A DNA stretch of 55,487 nucleotides from Saprolegnia diclina VS20 (taxonomy: Eukaryota > Oomycota > Saprolegniomycetes > Saprolegniales > Saprolegniaceae): positions 1 through 55,487 of the forward strand of contig NW_008246103.1 in the NCBI RefSeq assembly GCF_000281045.1. Reading direction: 5' to 3'. Every line of letters starts with the position of its first letter. Position 1 is the stretch's first letter. Of this stretch, positions 1 to 9,624 are shown in pieces. A program made the translations under genes and the position numbers. The notes under the pieces were generated by a model. It did not search any database. It saw only the letters and a program-made list of their open reading frames with translations, and was not told the DNA's origin.

Positions 1-556
1 TTTTAACATATTAAATAACGAATATATATATTTCTACCTCTTGCATGCGATACAGACCTCCGTAAGGAAGGAGAGTGGGCTTGCTCTGCTCTCCAAGTAG
101 TCTTCTATCGCCCTGCCGAAGATGGGCGACTTCATTTCTAAACGCGATTTGGTGCTCGCTGGTGAGCGAGATCCGCCTGGACGGCCCGGACAAAACTTTC
201 TACATTAGGTATTTGTATGTGAACAAGAGTGAATGTTTCAACACAGACACACTATAGACCTTTTCTCTTCGAACTTCGGAATCGAAGATTATTGAGTGGC
301 AGCGCATTTCAAGCGCCGAGCCGTCGGCAAGCGCACGATGAGGCCGTAAATGATTGCATTGCAGCCTGCCACGCGAATCACATCGTCCTCGCATGTGCTT
401 GGCCCAAGGGCACGTGTGGCGACGCGTACATCGACGAACCATTCCCGTGTAGACTTGCCCAAAATCTGGGTCCGCTGCCATCCAGAAGGAGCGGTGTTTT
501 TAGAAATATATCTCCTTTGTGAGCAAAAAGCACGCAGTAAGGACTGCAAACGACGC
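1..556. other. Leading intergenic region
   Basis: AT-rich at the left edge (first about 60 bases). Only short, low-complexity open frames on both strands, none with a recognisable domain. I see no gene I can defend here. It could hold the 3' part of a gene lying off the left edge. Confidence 0.4.
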
Positions 557-1048
557 ATGGCGGCCAACTGCGTCGACTGCGGGCGGCGAACGTGCAAGGG
601 CAAGCGCCGACGACTCCTGCCCAACGTCTTCTCGTGCGCCGTTTGCTACCGAACGTTTGGGCCATTGGTCTTTCCGCCACCGGACCATGGCGCTGCTGCT
701 CCAGTACCACAAGCGCCGGTCGATGATCACGACACCATCGCTGTCCAAGCTCAACACGCGCCGGTGGCAGTCGGCGACCAAGACACAGCTGCCGCAGGTC
801 CTCAAGCGCCCGTGGTTGATACCAACCAAGATAACGCCGCCAGCGTAGCACCGCAAGCACCGGTGACAATCAACGACCAGAACGCCGCAGATCCGCAAGC
901 GCCAGAGAAACCGGTAGCCGACGCTGCTCCCTCTCCACAAGCGCAGGTGGCCATCGACGAGCAAGACGCCGCTGCAGCGCTTGTGCAAATGGCATATCCC
1001 CTGCGTTTCACGTACGTCACCAAGCTTGGAAGACCGGAGTCGTTATGA
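557..1048 (+). CDS. Unknown protein, N-terminal Cys-pair motif and PQAP repeats
   Basis: About 163 codons. I chose the ATG at 557 rather than one 69 codons upstream, because the Cys-rich block begins there and the upstream part looks like untranslated sequence. Residues 5-30 carry CVDC and CAVC pairs with an extra Cys at 13 in a basic context, which could bind zinc. From about residue 55 the chain is a low-complexity Ala/Gln/Pro/Asp region built of imperfect repeats of roughly 17-20 residues around PQAPV...DQDAA. Not recognised. Function unknown; a nucleic-acid or protein-binding short zinc module is only a guess. Confidence 0.4.
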   Translation: MAANCVDCGRRTCKGKRRRLLPNVFSCAVCYRTFGPLVFPPPDHGAAAPVPQAPVDDHDTIAVQAQHAPVAVGDQDTAAAGPQAPVVDTNQDNAASVAPQAPVTINDQNAADPQAPEKPVADAAPSPQAQVAIDEQDAAAALVQMAYPLRFTYVTKLGRPESL

Positions 1049-1114
1049 ACTTTGTAGGCTCCCAGTCGCGCCAACTCCAACTCCGCAGGTTCGGTGATCC
1101 CAACACAATGCCCA

Positions 1115-1342
1115 TCACGCTTCATAAGCCGAAATGTACTGCTGTAGCTGGTCAAAAGATAACTCTTCAGCTCCGCCGATGGCTCTTATTGCGCTCGTTT
1201 CGCGTTTGTCATCGGCCTCTTGTCGCTGCTCTGCGAGCTTACGCCTGCCCCGCATACTGTGTCGAGTGCTCGGCAAACGCTGGCAAGCGCTTTTGCAGCT
1301 ATCTCGACACCCTCCGCAATCGAGCTGGTCCCGCTTGGTCAT
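1115..1342 (-). CDS. Possible small unknown protein, 75 aa
   Basis: A short frame divergent from the gene starting at 1433, with 90 bases between the two ATGs. The second half is charged and helix-like (RRKLAEQRQEADDKRE) and ends SFDQLQQYISAYEA, which reads like a genuine protein C-terminus and not a shadow frame. The N-terminal 30 residues are less convincing and may contain an intron (GT..AG pairs exist around 1240-1310). The family is not recognised. Confidence 0.3.
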   Translation of the reverse strand: MTKRDQLDCGGCRDSCKSACQRLPSTRHSMRGRRKLAEQRQEADDKRETSAIRAIGGAEELSFDQLQQYISAYEA

Positions 1343-1432
1343 GGTGGCTTGCGACACAATCAAGGAAAGGTCAAAGTCGAAATTGGGTGTTTTTAGCGCA
1401 ATTTGGAATTTCACCACACCGCACGACCGAGC

Positions 1433-2035
1433 ATGACGCTGGTCGAGCGCTGGGAAGGGCCGGGTAACGCGATGGTCAAGGGCCTGCACGCGGCTTTGGT
1501 CAAGCAAGAGGAGCACGTGCTCTCGACCAACAGCAACACGAACCGCAGCGGCAGTAGCCTCGCGCCTAAGCCGCAGCTGCTCCGCGCCGTCGAGCTCGAG
1601 GAGCTCCTCGTCAAGAAGGTCAACGCGTGGATTGGCGAGAAGAAGACGCACGACTTTAGCGCCAACCCCGTCCACATGCATCAGTACAACGCGGTCGGCG
1701 GCCGGCTCATCGAGGCCATCGAGGCCACGCACGACGAGTCGGCCAAGGCGCTTTGGACCAAGGACGCAAGCAGCCCGATGGCCGCCAAGGCGCTCTTCGA
1801 GCACTTCTTCAGCACCTCGTGGTTTACGATTCCTCAGGCCGCGCAAGACGGCAAGGCGTCGGTACCCTCGTCGCCGATCGGCGGCGAGAAGAAGAAGCAC
1901 AAGAAGGAAAAAAAGCACAAGAAGGAGAAGAAGGCCAAGAAAGCCAAGAAGCACGACGACGGCCACTTCCACCCGTACAGCGCCAACCCGATCGGCCACG
2001 TGACGCAGATGCTCCACCAAATGGACAACGTATAG
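1433..2035 (+). CDS. Unknown protein with Lys-rich tail
   Basis: 200 aa, single exon, starting MTLVERWEG. An earlier in-frame ATG at 1403 would add ten residues. The middle (about 45-130) is predicted globular and helical. Residues about 153-183 are a dense KKHKKEKK-type basic stretch that could act as a nuclear or nucleolar targeting or RNA-contact segment, followed by a short His-rich end. Med19-like proteins have a similar basic tail, but the rest does not match them. Unrecognised otherwise. Confidence 0.6.
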   Translation: MTLVERWEGPGNAMVKGLHAALVKQEEHVLSTNSNTNRSGSSLAPKPQLLRAVELEELLVKKVNAWIGEKKTHDFSANPVHMHQYNAVGGRLIEAIEATHDESAKALWTKDASSPMAAKALFEHFFSTSWFTIPQAAQDGKASVPSSPIGGEKKKHKKEKKHKKEKKAKKAKKHDDGHFHPYSANPIGHVTQMLHQMDNV

Positions 2036-2231
2036 CGAGCAGACGTACTAAGCGACGATGGAAACCGTATGCATCTCGAACAACCCGACAGAAAGTTGGG
2101 TCGCTGAGGTAGGATTATCAAGCCGGTCAAGTCCGCTACAGCATCATCACCACGCGTCTCTCATTGCGCTACCCTTCGTCTCCCAGGAAGCATGACGTAT
2201 ATATGTACACGGAATCGCATTGGGTGGGTGT

Positions 2232-5200
2232 TTACATCGTCTTGTCTGTGCGCGCGTAGAGCGTAAAGGCGACTTGCGAGCCAAAGCCCGCCGCGAAACG
2301 CAGCGCGTACTTGACGTCCGGGTACGCGCCGCCGTTGCTAAGGCGGAGCGGCGTCGCGCTCAAGTTGTCGTCGTGGATCTTGAAGTTGACAACCGGCGGG
2401 ATGCGGCCGCGCTTGAGGCCCTCGACGGCCACCACGTCCTCGAACGAGACGCCCATCGGGTGGCCCGTGAAGCCCTTTGTATTCGCAATCACGAGCGTCG
2501 CCAGACCGGCGTCGCCAAACGCCGAGCGCAGCGCCGAGATCTCCGAGTACGCGCACGACTTGGACGGCGACGCGTGCGTGCCCGTCTCGTGGCTGTAGTA
2601 GACGCCGTGCGCAGCGATCATAGCGCGCGAGATGCCGTGCTCGGCCTCGATCGTCGAGAGGAACCGGTTGAGTTCGTGCGCGAGGTGCTCCTTGTCGATC
2701 GACGCGCCGTGGAAGGCCGAGTTGCTCGCTTGGCTCGCGACCAAGTGCACCGTCGACGGCGTCGAGAGGCCGCGGGCGATCGTCGCCGACTCGGCTTCGA
2801 GCACGAGGCCGACGGCGCCGCCACCGAGAAGCATGCCGTTGCGGCGCTTGTCGAACGGCACAGCGCCGTCCGCGACCGTCGAGGCCAGAGTCGCGGCACC
2901 GAGCGCGCGGAAGCCGCTGCCGATCCACGGCAGGAGGCTCTCGCTGCTCGCAATGTCGCCGGCGACAACGATGACGCGCTGGCACTTGCCCGACTTGATC
3001 CAGTCCTGCGCCATCGAGATGGCCACCGTCGTACCGGCGCACGTCGCGTTCACCTGGGCGTTCGGGCCCTTGGCACCGACGATCTGCGCAATCTGCGCGT
3101 TGGCGAGCACAAGGAGGCGGAAGAGGAGCTTGCGGTCAAACTCATAGTCGTCGGTCGGCGTCGTGTGGAAGCGCGCGACCTCCTTTACGGCCGCATCGAG
3201 CGCCGGGAACGACGTCGCGTACAAGACACCGGTCGAGTCGGCCATCGCGTCCGGAAGACGCCAGTTGCCCCAGCCGTTCTCGACGGTACCAGCCACGAGA
3301 CCCGACTGCTTGAGCGCGTCGAGGCCGGCGGCGACGGCGGCGATCGACGCTGTGTCCATGCCTTCGACAAGGCTCTTGGGGATGCCGTACTGGGCGACGA
3401 GGTCCACGGGGCGAAGCACGGCCGCAAGCTTGATGCACTCGTCGGCGGAGCTCACTGGCGCGCGCGTCGTCACGCCGTCCTTCTTGGAGATCTGCACGAC
3501 GCGGCGTGCCAGCATCGCGTCCTTGGCATCGTCACCGAGCACGTCAATGTGGTTGTCGCCAGCAAGAAGCTTCTCGAACGTGTCGGCGCGGAACGGACCC
3601 GCCGCGCCCGGCGCACCGGCGCCGACGCCCGAGACAACGACGCGCATCGGTTTGGGGGCCGCGACCACGGGCTTGGGCGACGGCGGCGCGACCGCGAGCG
3701 GCGGCAGCGCAGCATACGCGAGCGGCTGGTTGAGCGCCTTGCGCGCATACGTGCGGCGGTGCTTGTCGTCGACCTTGACGAGGTAGTACGTGCCGGGGAA
3801 GAGCGCATCGGTCGACTGCAGCGGCGTGTACGACTTGAGGCCGTGCGACGCCTCGCGCAAGTCCAAGTGCGCGTTGAACTCTTCGGGCGTCCGCTTCATG
3901 CGCGCGTCAAGGCGGCGTACGAGGTTGAGCGAGTCCGACATGCGCTCGAGCGTGAACGGCACAGCGCCAGCCTCGGTCGGCAACCGGTCCGCCGGGCGGG
4001 GCACGCGGAGCGAGAAGATCGAGCCGACCGCACCCGAGCCGTACGAGAAGAGCATGATGCGCTTGCCGTGGAGCGACGCGCGGGCCGTGTCGACGAGACA
4101 CGCGAGGTTGATGTACACGGAGGCCGTGTAGCAGTTGCCAATCGCACGCGACGCGCCGCAGGACGGCTCGACCATGCGATTCCAGAGGTCGAGCGACACC
4201 TTGCGCGCGGCCGCGTCCAAGTCGCGGTCGTAGTACGTGTCTTCGAGCTTGGCGCCGTGCCACTTTTTGAGGAGTTCGTACTGCGGCAGGGACGGGTTGC
4301 GGAGAAAGTCGTTGAAGATGATGCGCGAAAAGCCCTTCTGCGCAAGCTTGTTGTACGGCGAGTGGAAGATGACAAAGTCGTTGGCGGCCACGTCAAAGTT
4401 CTTGCCGTTCTTGGTGACACCGGCGAGCTCGTTCTTGACGCAGAAGCGGCGGTAGCAGTCGTCGAGCGTCTTGAGGTAGCACGACTGCGAGAACTTGCCG
4501 TCGACGGTCGGGTACTCGGAGTGCGGGTCCGGCTTGTAAAAGTCCCACATGTTCTCCGAGAACGTCGTGCGCAGCTCGCTCTCCATGACGAGCGGCGCGT
4601 TGGGGCCGATGAGCATAGCGACAGCGCCGCAACCGCACGTCGGGCGCGCGGGGCCCTTGGCGTAAACCGCAATGTCACCGCACACAACGAGCGCGTAGCG
4701 GCCATCCCACGCACGGCTTTCGACCCACGCGACCGAGTTGAAGAGGGCCGCCGTACCACCGTAGCACGCGTTCACAGACGTCACACCTTCCAGATCGTAG
4801 TTGCCATGCTCGTGGAAGAGGTCCATGAGCACCGTCTTGGTCGATTTGCACAAATCGACCATCGTCTCGGTACCGACTTCGAGGCGGCCAATCTGCGACG
4901 GGTGGATGTCGTACTTTTCGAGGAGGTTCTTGACCGCCGTGAGCGCGATCGAGTTGACATCTTCGCGGTCGCCCGTAAAGCACATCTTGTCTTGGGCGAG
5001 GCCCTTGGTGTACTTGCCAGCGCTCACGCCATCGTATTGCTCGAGGTCGGCTTGGTCGATGTAGTTGGCCGGGAAGTAGACCTCCATGGCAAGGATACCA
5101 ACATTCTCCGCCATCGTGCGCTTGGACGCGACGTCGGCCTTGGTCGTCTTCTTGGTCTTGGACTGCTGCTCGCAGTCGTAGCACGCCATGGGCACGGCCG

Positions 5201-5381
5201 CGACCTTGTTAGCGTCGTGGAACCGGTAGTGCAAGATGGAGCTCGCGACCGCGACGGCAAAGCCGAAGAGGAGGAAGAGCAGGAAGAGCGACGGGTACGT
5301 GGCCAGGTACGCCATGCCATCTTGGAGCAGCCCGCGGAGGCCCTCGGAGCTGACGACGACGAGCATCGCGAGGAAGAGCAT
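2232..5381 (-). CDS. Membrane-anchored HMG-CoA synthase fused to beta-ketoacyl synthase
   Basis: 1049 aa, no intron. Residues about 31-50 form a hydrophobic membrane anchor. Residues about 92-490 are an HMG-CoA synthase: the acyl-enzyme Cys206 sits in SVNACYGGT, the general-acid Glu in VGTET (about 172), and the catalytic His340 in IFHSPYNK. This domain condenses acetyl-CoA with acetoacetyl-CoA in the mevalonate pathway. After a Pro/Ala linker (about 555-578), residues 579-1049 match a ketoacyl synthase with a C-H-H triad: Cys781 in NATCAGT, His931 in SHETGTH, His974 in TGHPMG. HMG synthase and ketosynthase share the thiolase fold, but their fusion on a membrane anchor is unusual. The second product is unknown; it could elongate an acyl or polyketide chain. 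A 1132-codon open frame on the opposite strand is a codon-bias shadow. Confidence 0.93.
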   Translation of the reverse strand: MLFLAMLVVVSSEGLRGLLQDGMAYLATYPSLFLLFLLFGFAVAVASSILHYRFHDANKVAAVPMACYDCEQQSKTKKTTKADVASKRTMAENVGILAMEVYFPANYIDQADLEQYDGVSAGKYTKGLAQDKMCFTGDREDVNSIALTAVKNLLEKYDIHPSQIGRLEVGTETMVDLCKSTKTVLMDLFHEHGNYDLEGVTSVNACYGGTAALFNSVAWVESRAWDGRYALVVCGDIAVYAKGPARPTCGCGAVAMLIGPNAPLVMESELRTTFSENMWDFYKPDPHSEYPTVDGKFSQSCYLKTLDDCYRRFCVKNELAGVTKNGKNFDVAANDFVIFHSPYNKLAQKGFSRIIFNDFLRNPSLPQYELLKKWHGAKLEDTYYDRDLDAAARKVSLDLWNRMVEPSCGASRAIGNCYTASVYINLACLVDTARASLHGKRIMLFSYGSGAVGSIFSLRVPRPADRLPTEAGAVPFTLERMSDSLNLVRRLDARMKRTPEEFNAHLDLREASHGLKSYTPLQSTDALFPGTYYLVKVDDKHRRTYARKALNQPLAYAALPPLAVAPPSPKPVVAAPKPMRVVVSGVGAGAPGAAGPFRADTFEKLLAGDNHIDVLGDDAKDAMLARRVVQISKKDGVTTRAPVSSADECIKLAAVLRPVDLVAQYGIPKSLVEGMDTASIAAVAAGLDALKQSGLVAGTVENGWGNWRLPDAMADSTGVLYATSFPALDAAVKEVARFHTTPTDDYEFDRKLLFRLLVLANAQIAQIVGAKGPNAQVNATCAGTTVAISMAQDWIKSGKCQRVIVVAGDIASSESLLPWIGSGFRALGAATLASTVADGAVPFDKRRNGMLLGGGAVGLVLEAESATIARGLSTPSTVHLVASQASNSAFHGASIDKEHLAHELNRFLSTIEAEHGISRAMIAAHGVYYSHETGTHASPSKSCAYSEISALRSAFGDAGLATLVIANTKGFTGHPMGVSFEDVVAVEGLKRGRIPPVVNFKIHDDNLSATPLRLSNGGAYPDVKYALRFAAGFGSQVAFTLYARTDKTM

Positions 5382-6471
5382 GGGAGATGGAAATGCGAAA
5401 TGATGATGAAAACCTTCCGCGAAACCCGACCCGTATCAAGTCTCGCAGGTTCAACACATCGGCCGCAAGATCTCACTTACAAAAGACGAGTCACATGGCC
5501 CTACCCCTTGAGGCCGCCAATGGGCTGGAATCACGCCACCTTTGTCCCACATCTGCGACGCGATCGGATCACCCTTCGGTCGAAGCCGCGCTGCTTCCCC
5601 ATCGAATGTACACGGTGATTTACCTGGTACCTTGACATCCACATGCGATGCGCAATAGTGCGCGGCCGCGCTGTAATGGCCGCTGGACGTCCTAATCTGC
5701 GTGCAACTAGCTGCCGGTGCTCGCCAGCCAAACAAGATGCGGTCGCGGAGCGCCACATCGACTTTCAAAGGTCATTTCACCCAGCGTTACACAGTCGCCT
5801 CTTCGTATCTTGTACGTACAATGTACGTGACGTACATTCCGCTACAAAGACCAAAATGACGAGCGTACGTTTGCATGGCGCAGGGTACATGGTACAGAAA
5901 AATGGACGGCGATGACGAGATGACGCACGGAAGCACCCAAGTTTGTTGGCCGACGGTGCCCAGTGTGGCCTCTACGACGTGCCCCTTCGTTCGTTCGTCA
6001 CGGCGCAGGATCGGCTGCGTCGGACGTCGATTCTTCGGAATCGCAGCCGAGTAGGACGGTGCCTGGGATCCTTGAAGCATGCTTATGCAACCTCGTGCAT
6101 AGCGCTACTCGGCTGCATGGAGGCGTGGCGTCACCAGTATAAAAAGGGGCGACGTCACCCGAGTGACACCTTTGCATAGCGCATGCCATCTCACAAGCAA
6201 TGGGGAAATGGATGGATCCCACTCCAAGGCCGGCGTGGCACTTCGAACTTCGGAAAGGACATGTAAAACGCATTAAACGCAACGTTTAACGCCATTGCGC
6301 AAACGTCGTTGGACCTGATCCGATGGGTTTGATGCGAAGTGCAAAGTGTCGCTCGTGGCGTGCCACGTATGCCGTGCCGGAACCACTTGATTGTGTCTGT
6401 GCAAATGTCCGAGTAAGCTTTTCAGCTTATAGTAGGTACTAGAACCATGCATCTCTATTGCCAGAGGCGTT
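5382..6471. other. Intergenic region
   Basis: About 1.1 kb between two minus-strand genes. No frame with recognisable protein character. A TATA-like stretch (tataaaaagg) occurs near 6138-6147 on the plus strand, and CGTACGT-type short palindromes near 5810-5870. Probably holds the promoter of the synthase gene at its left end and the 3' UTR of the channel gene at its right. Confidence 0.5.
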
Positions 6472-9252
6472 TTACGAAGCATCGGAGCTCTTGTACTCAG
6501 ACACCTTGCCGTCTTCACTCGTGTCTCGTCCGCTTCGAGTCGAATCCTTGATGCTTCCGGTCCCTTGTCGTGACAGAGGCGGCGGTATCCGTGCCACCGG
6601 CTTTTCTGGGCTCATAATGTCTTCGTACATCGAGACGAGCTCCTCCGTATCACGGCTCCGCTGCCGACGCAGCTTGAACGAGCGATCCGTCGCGGCCTTG
6701 GACTTGACGACGGTGCCATCCTTGCGCTTGTGTACAGAGCCTTTGGTCTCCATTGTGTTGAGCTTCGTCATGAGCTGCGTTTGGTTCTTAAGAATGATTT
6801 GCAGCGTATCCTAGAAGCAGCGTTGTTGTATCCGCGTGCAAGGAATGAATGTCAACCTTGAGGCGCTCGACATCCAAGTGCAAACTTGTGAGGCTCGACA
6901 AGGTCTCCTTGACGACAGCGTGGCCCGAGCCTATATGACCAATATCGGTGTCATGTACAACCACCTTTCGAGCTGTACCTGCAGAGATTGGTGGAGGGGA
7001 TGCCGCGCGCTCGTCGTCCGTGCTGTCGTTTTGGAGGTTCTTCAAGCTCCGCACGCCGTTCACTGCCAACATGAGGCTCGAGCGCTCGCCCTTGAGGACT
7101 TCATTGGCGCTGCTGCTGCGCTCAAAGACGCGGCTCCGCGGCGCGCCTCGTTGCTCGAACGTCATCTCGTCGATCGCATCCTTGTCGACAACGTGCGCAT
7201 TGTCGAGCACTTTTATGTTGGAGAAGCTCGACCGGTTCTTATTCTCGCGCTTGCGTTTGTCCGACTCGCGGTACAAGCGGTCTAGAATGTTGGGGTACAA
7301 AGCGAAAATGACCTCGGCGTCCACTTGGTCGAGGCTCTTCATTTCGCAAAACGTCGCGGCCACCGCGGTCGCGGACCGCGACGTATTGGCAAGGAGGCCT
7401 ACGCCATGTTAGCGTCTAGTGTCCGCATAGCGAGTGCCGGTGAGCGCACCGATTTCGCCAAAAAAGCTGCCTTCTTTGAGCACGGCGACGACCGAGTTGT
7501 CCGGGCCGATGATCTTGACCTTGCCGCGGATAATGATGAGCATGCTCCGCCCGGGCTCGCCGCGGTGAAAAATCACGTCCTTCTCGTTGTACAAGTGCGT
7601 CTTGAGCCGCGTGACAACGGACGCGAGGCAGTCGTCGGTGCAGCCTTTGAAGAGCGGCACGAGCGCGATCGTGCGTCGGTGGATGTGGAGAGCAATCTCA
7701 GCGCGAATCAAAGGCGACAAGTCTTCGTCCTAGAGCGCACACGTCACCGCCACATATACCAGGAATTCGTACTTCGTAAATCGATCGCTCGTAGCGATCC
7801 GACGTCTTCTTGACGCGCCAGAGCATGTCGTAGTAGTTCTTAGCTGCCGTGCGCAGCTCCTACGCGCGCTGGCAACCACGGAGCAATGTCATGAGACGTA
7901 CGCGTGGCACTTGCAGCGCCTTGAGGTCGGACATGACGGTCTTGATTTTGGCTTGGTACTCGGACGCGCGGGACGTGTGCCGAATGTAAATGGCCGTCAC
8001 GCTTGCAAAAATGAGTGCCATCATGCAAAACCCCGCGAACGAAAGCATCGCGGCGTAAAGGTAGTGCTCGGGGGCAATCGTTGTGACCCTAGTCGACAGC
8101 CATATTTGGATGCATGGATCGAGAACTTGTCGTACGGGGACATGTTGAGCAGGAGGCTCGTAGACGTATAGAGGTAGATGCCGTATCGTGTAAATGGCTC
8201 CAAGTCGATCATGCTGTTGTCCGTGTCCATTGCCATCGAGGCCCACACACACGCGATCCAGTGCACGCACGAGACGTACAGCAGGAGCAGCTGAAAGGTG
8301 TACATGAATTCGAGGTGTTTCCTACACACAGCAGCATGAGGACATGTGTCATGGTAGTCGTCGTACCGGACAAAGCGGATGACGCGCGCCAAACGAAAGA
8401 GTTTCTACGCCAGCGTGAGCCAATGCGCTGATATCGAGCTTTAGGAACCGGAATCTTGAGGTACTTGAGCGACGTCTTGACCGCGACGCGCTCGACGCCC
8501 TTGCCCGCGTCAAACATTAATTCGTAGGGGATGGCGCCGGCAAAGTCGATGAAAAACCATGTCTAGAAGTGCCAGTCAATGAAGACACAGCGTCGACACG
8601 CAACGTACCGTCACGTAGTGGAGCGCGACCTTTTTCGGGTCGAGCACAATCTCAATGTCGTGGCGAAAGCCCGTGCTAGGCGTAAAGTCATACTATGCGT
8701 GCGCTTATCCATAAGGCGCACCGAAAGTTCATGACGACATCGCCGATGTACACTACGTCAATGACAATGTCGAAAATGTGCGTCCAGGACGGCGTGTCCA
8801 TGTTGGCTTCAAAGACAAGGCTGTACGGCAGCCGCCACGCAAGGGCGACCGTCGCAATCGCAATCAACGAGTCCCAAGAAAGCCGCAGTGTGGAGTCTAC
8901 AACGTCCGATGAGCCAGGAGTCTTGACGCAGTGGAATTTTGGAACCAGGGTAGATCATGAAGCGGGGCGGCGGTGCTGTCACGCCTTGCACGAGCTTCTT
9001 GCGCTCTTCGGCCGTCACGCGCAGCGAGACGCGGTTTGTCGCGGGCAGCACTTCGGCTTGCTTCCAAATGTTGAACGAAATGCGCTTGGCTTTTGGCGCC
9101 GACACCATGTGAACAAGGCGCGGAAGCCGCGACGGCGCCGCGTCGTCGTCCCGGTCCATGTTGATGACCCGCGTGAGCGTGGTGCGCTTCGGAGTCACCC
9201 TTTCGCTCGCAGCCTTTCCCATGGAATACCCGAATACCCGGCGCGGTTTCAC
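6472..9252 (-). CDS. Voltage-sensor / cyclic-nucleotide-binding-domain ion channel, non-canonical pore
   Basis: Multi-exon gene (about 8 short introns), roughly 770 aa. Start at 9252, or more likely at the MGKAASERV Met at 9222. Order: an EAG/CNG-like pre-S1 motif (IYPDSTLRLSWD, made by splicing out about 8900-8946), S1-S2, S3, a basic S4-like segment (KLFRLARVIRFVR), S5, pore, S6, a C-linker, and a cyclic-nucleotide-binding domain (FHRGEPGRSMLIIIRGKVK...FFGEIGAL, about 7410-7720), then a charged C-terminal tail with an early leucine/heptad stretch. The family sits in the plasma or ciliary membrane and is gated by voltage and/or cNMP. Where GYG is expected, the spliced sequence reads LLLNMSPVTT, so K+ selectivity is doubtful. 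Divergent from the C2-pseudokinase gene. Confidence 0.8.
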
Positions 9253-9624
9253 GAGGTGAGCTCTCTTGTGCGTTTCGACAGGACCGGTTTCGTACGAGTT
9301 GATAAGCTAATCGCACGCCATTTTGGCCACGATGGTATGCCTCTACAACTGTCGACAACGGCAAACGCCAAGTGCAAACAGCTTTGATGTGGACACGAGA
9401 TCGACCATGGCACAGTCCTATCGTATCGCAACGCGCTGGTACAGCCGTAGGTGTCGTGTGTGGCCTTGCTCTGTTTTGGGCCGGAAGGTTGCGTGGTTTT
9501 AGAATAGAAAAGCTCCACGAGGGGGGATGGGAAAAATGATTCGCGCATGTGTCAGGAGGAGGGGGGCCCTCGTTTGCAGCCGACTGGCTTTCCCCGTCGC
9601 AGAACAGATTGCGCGTGGCGGCAA
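9253..9624. promoter_or_regulatory. Divergent intergenic region between channel and C2-pseudokinase
   Basis: 370 bases between two divergent starts, so it must hold promoters for both strands. No clear TATA box. A CT/AG-rich tract lies at about 9505-9530. Assigned by position only. Confidence 0.4.

Noticed and set aside
350-556. Longer start for the first gene
   Set aside because: The 69 extra residues have no character and precede the Cys-pair module; the later ATG at 557 is more plausible.
1433-2035. Mediator subunit 19
   Set aside because: Only the Lys-rich tail is similar; the core shows no Med19 motif.
2220-5618. 1132-codon plus-strand open frame opposite the HMGS-ketosynthase gene
   Set aside because: Composition is Arg/Val/Asp/Ala/Glu-rich with no domain; it mirrors a conserved enzyme gene with G/C third positions, which keeps the opposite frame open.
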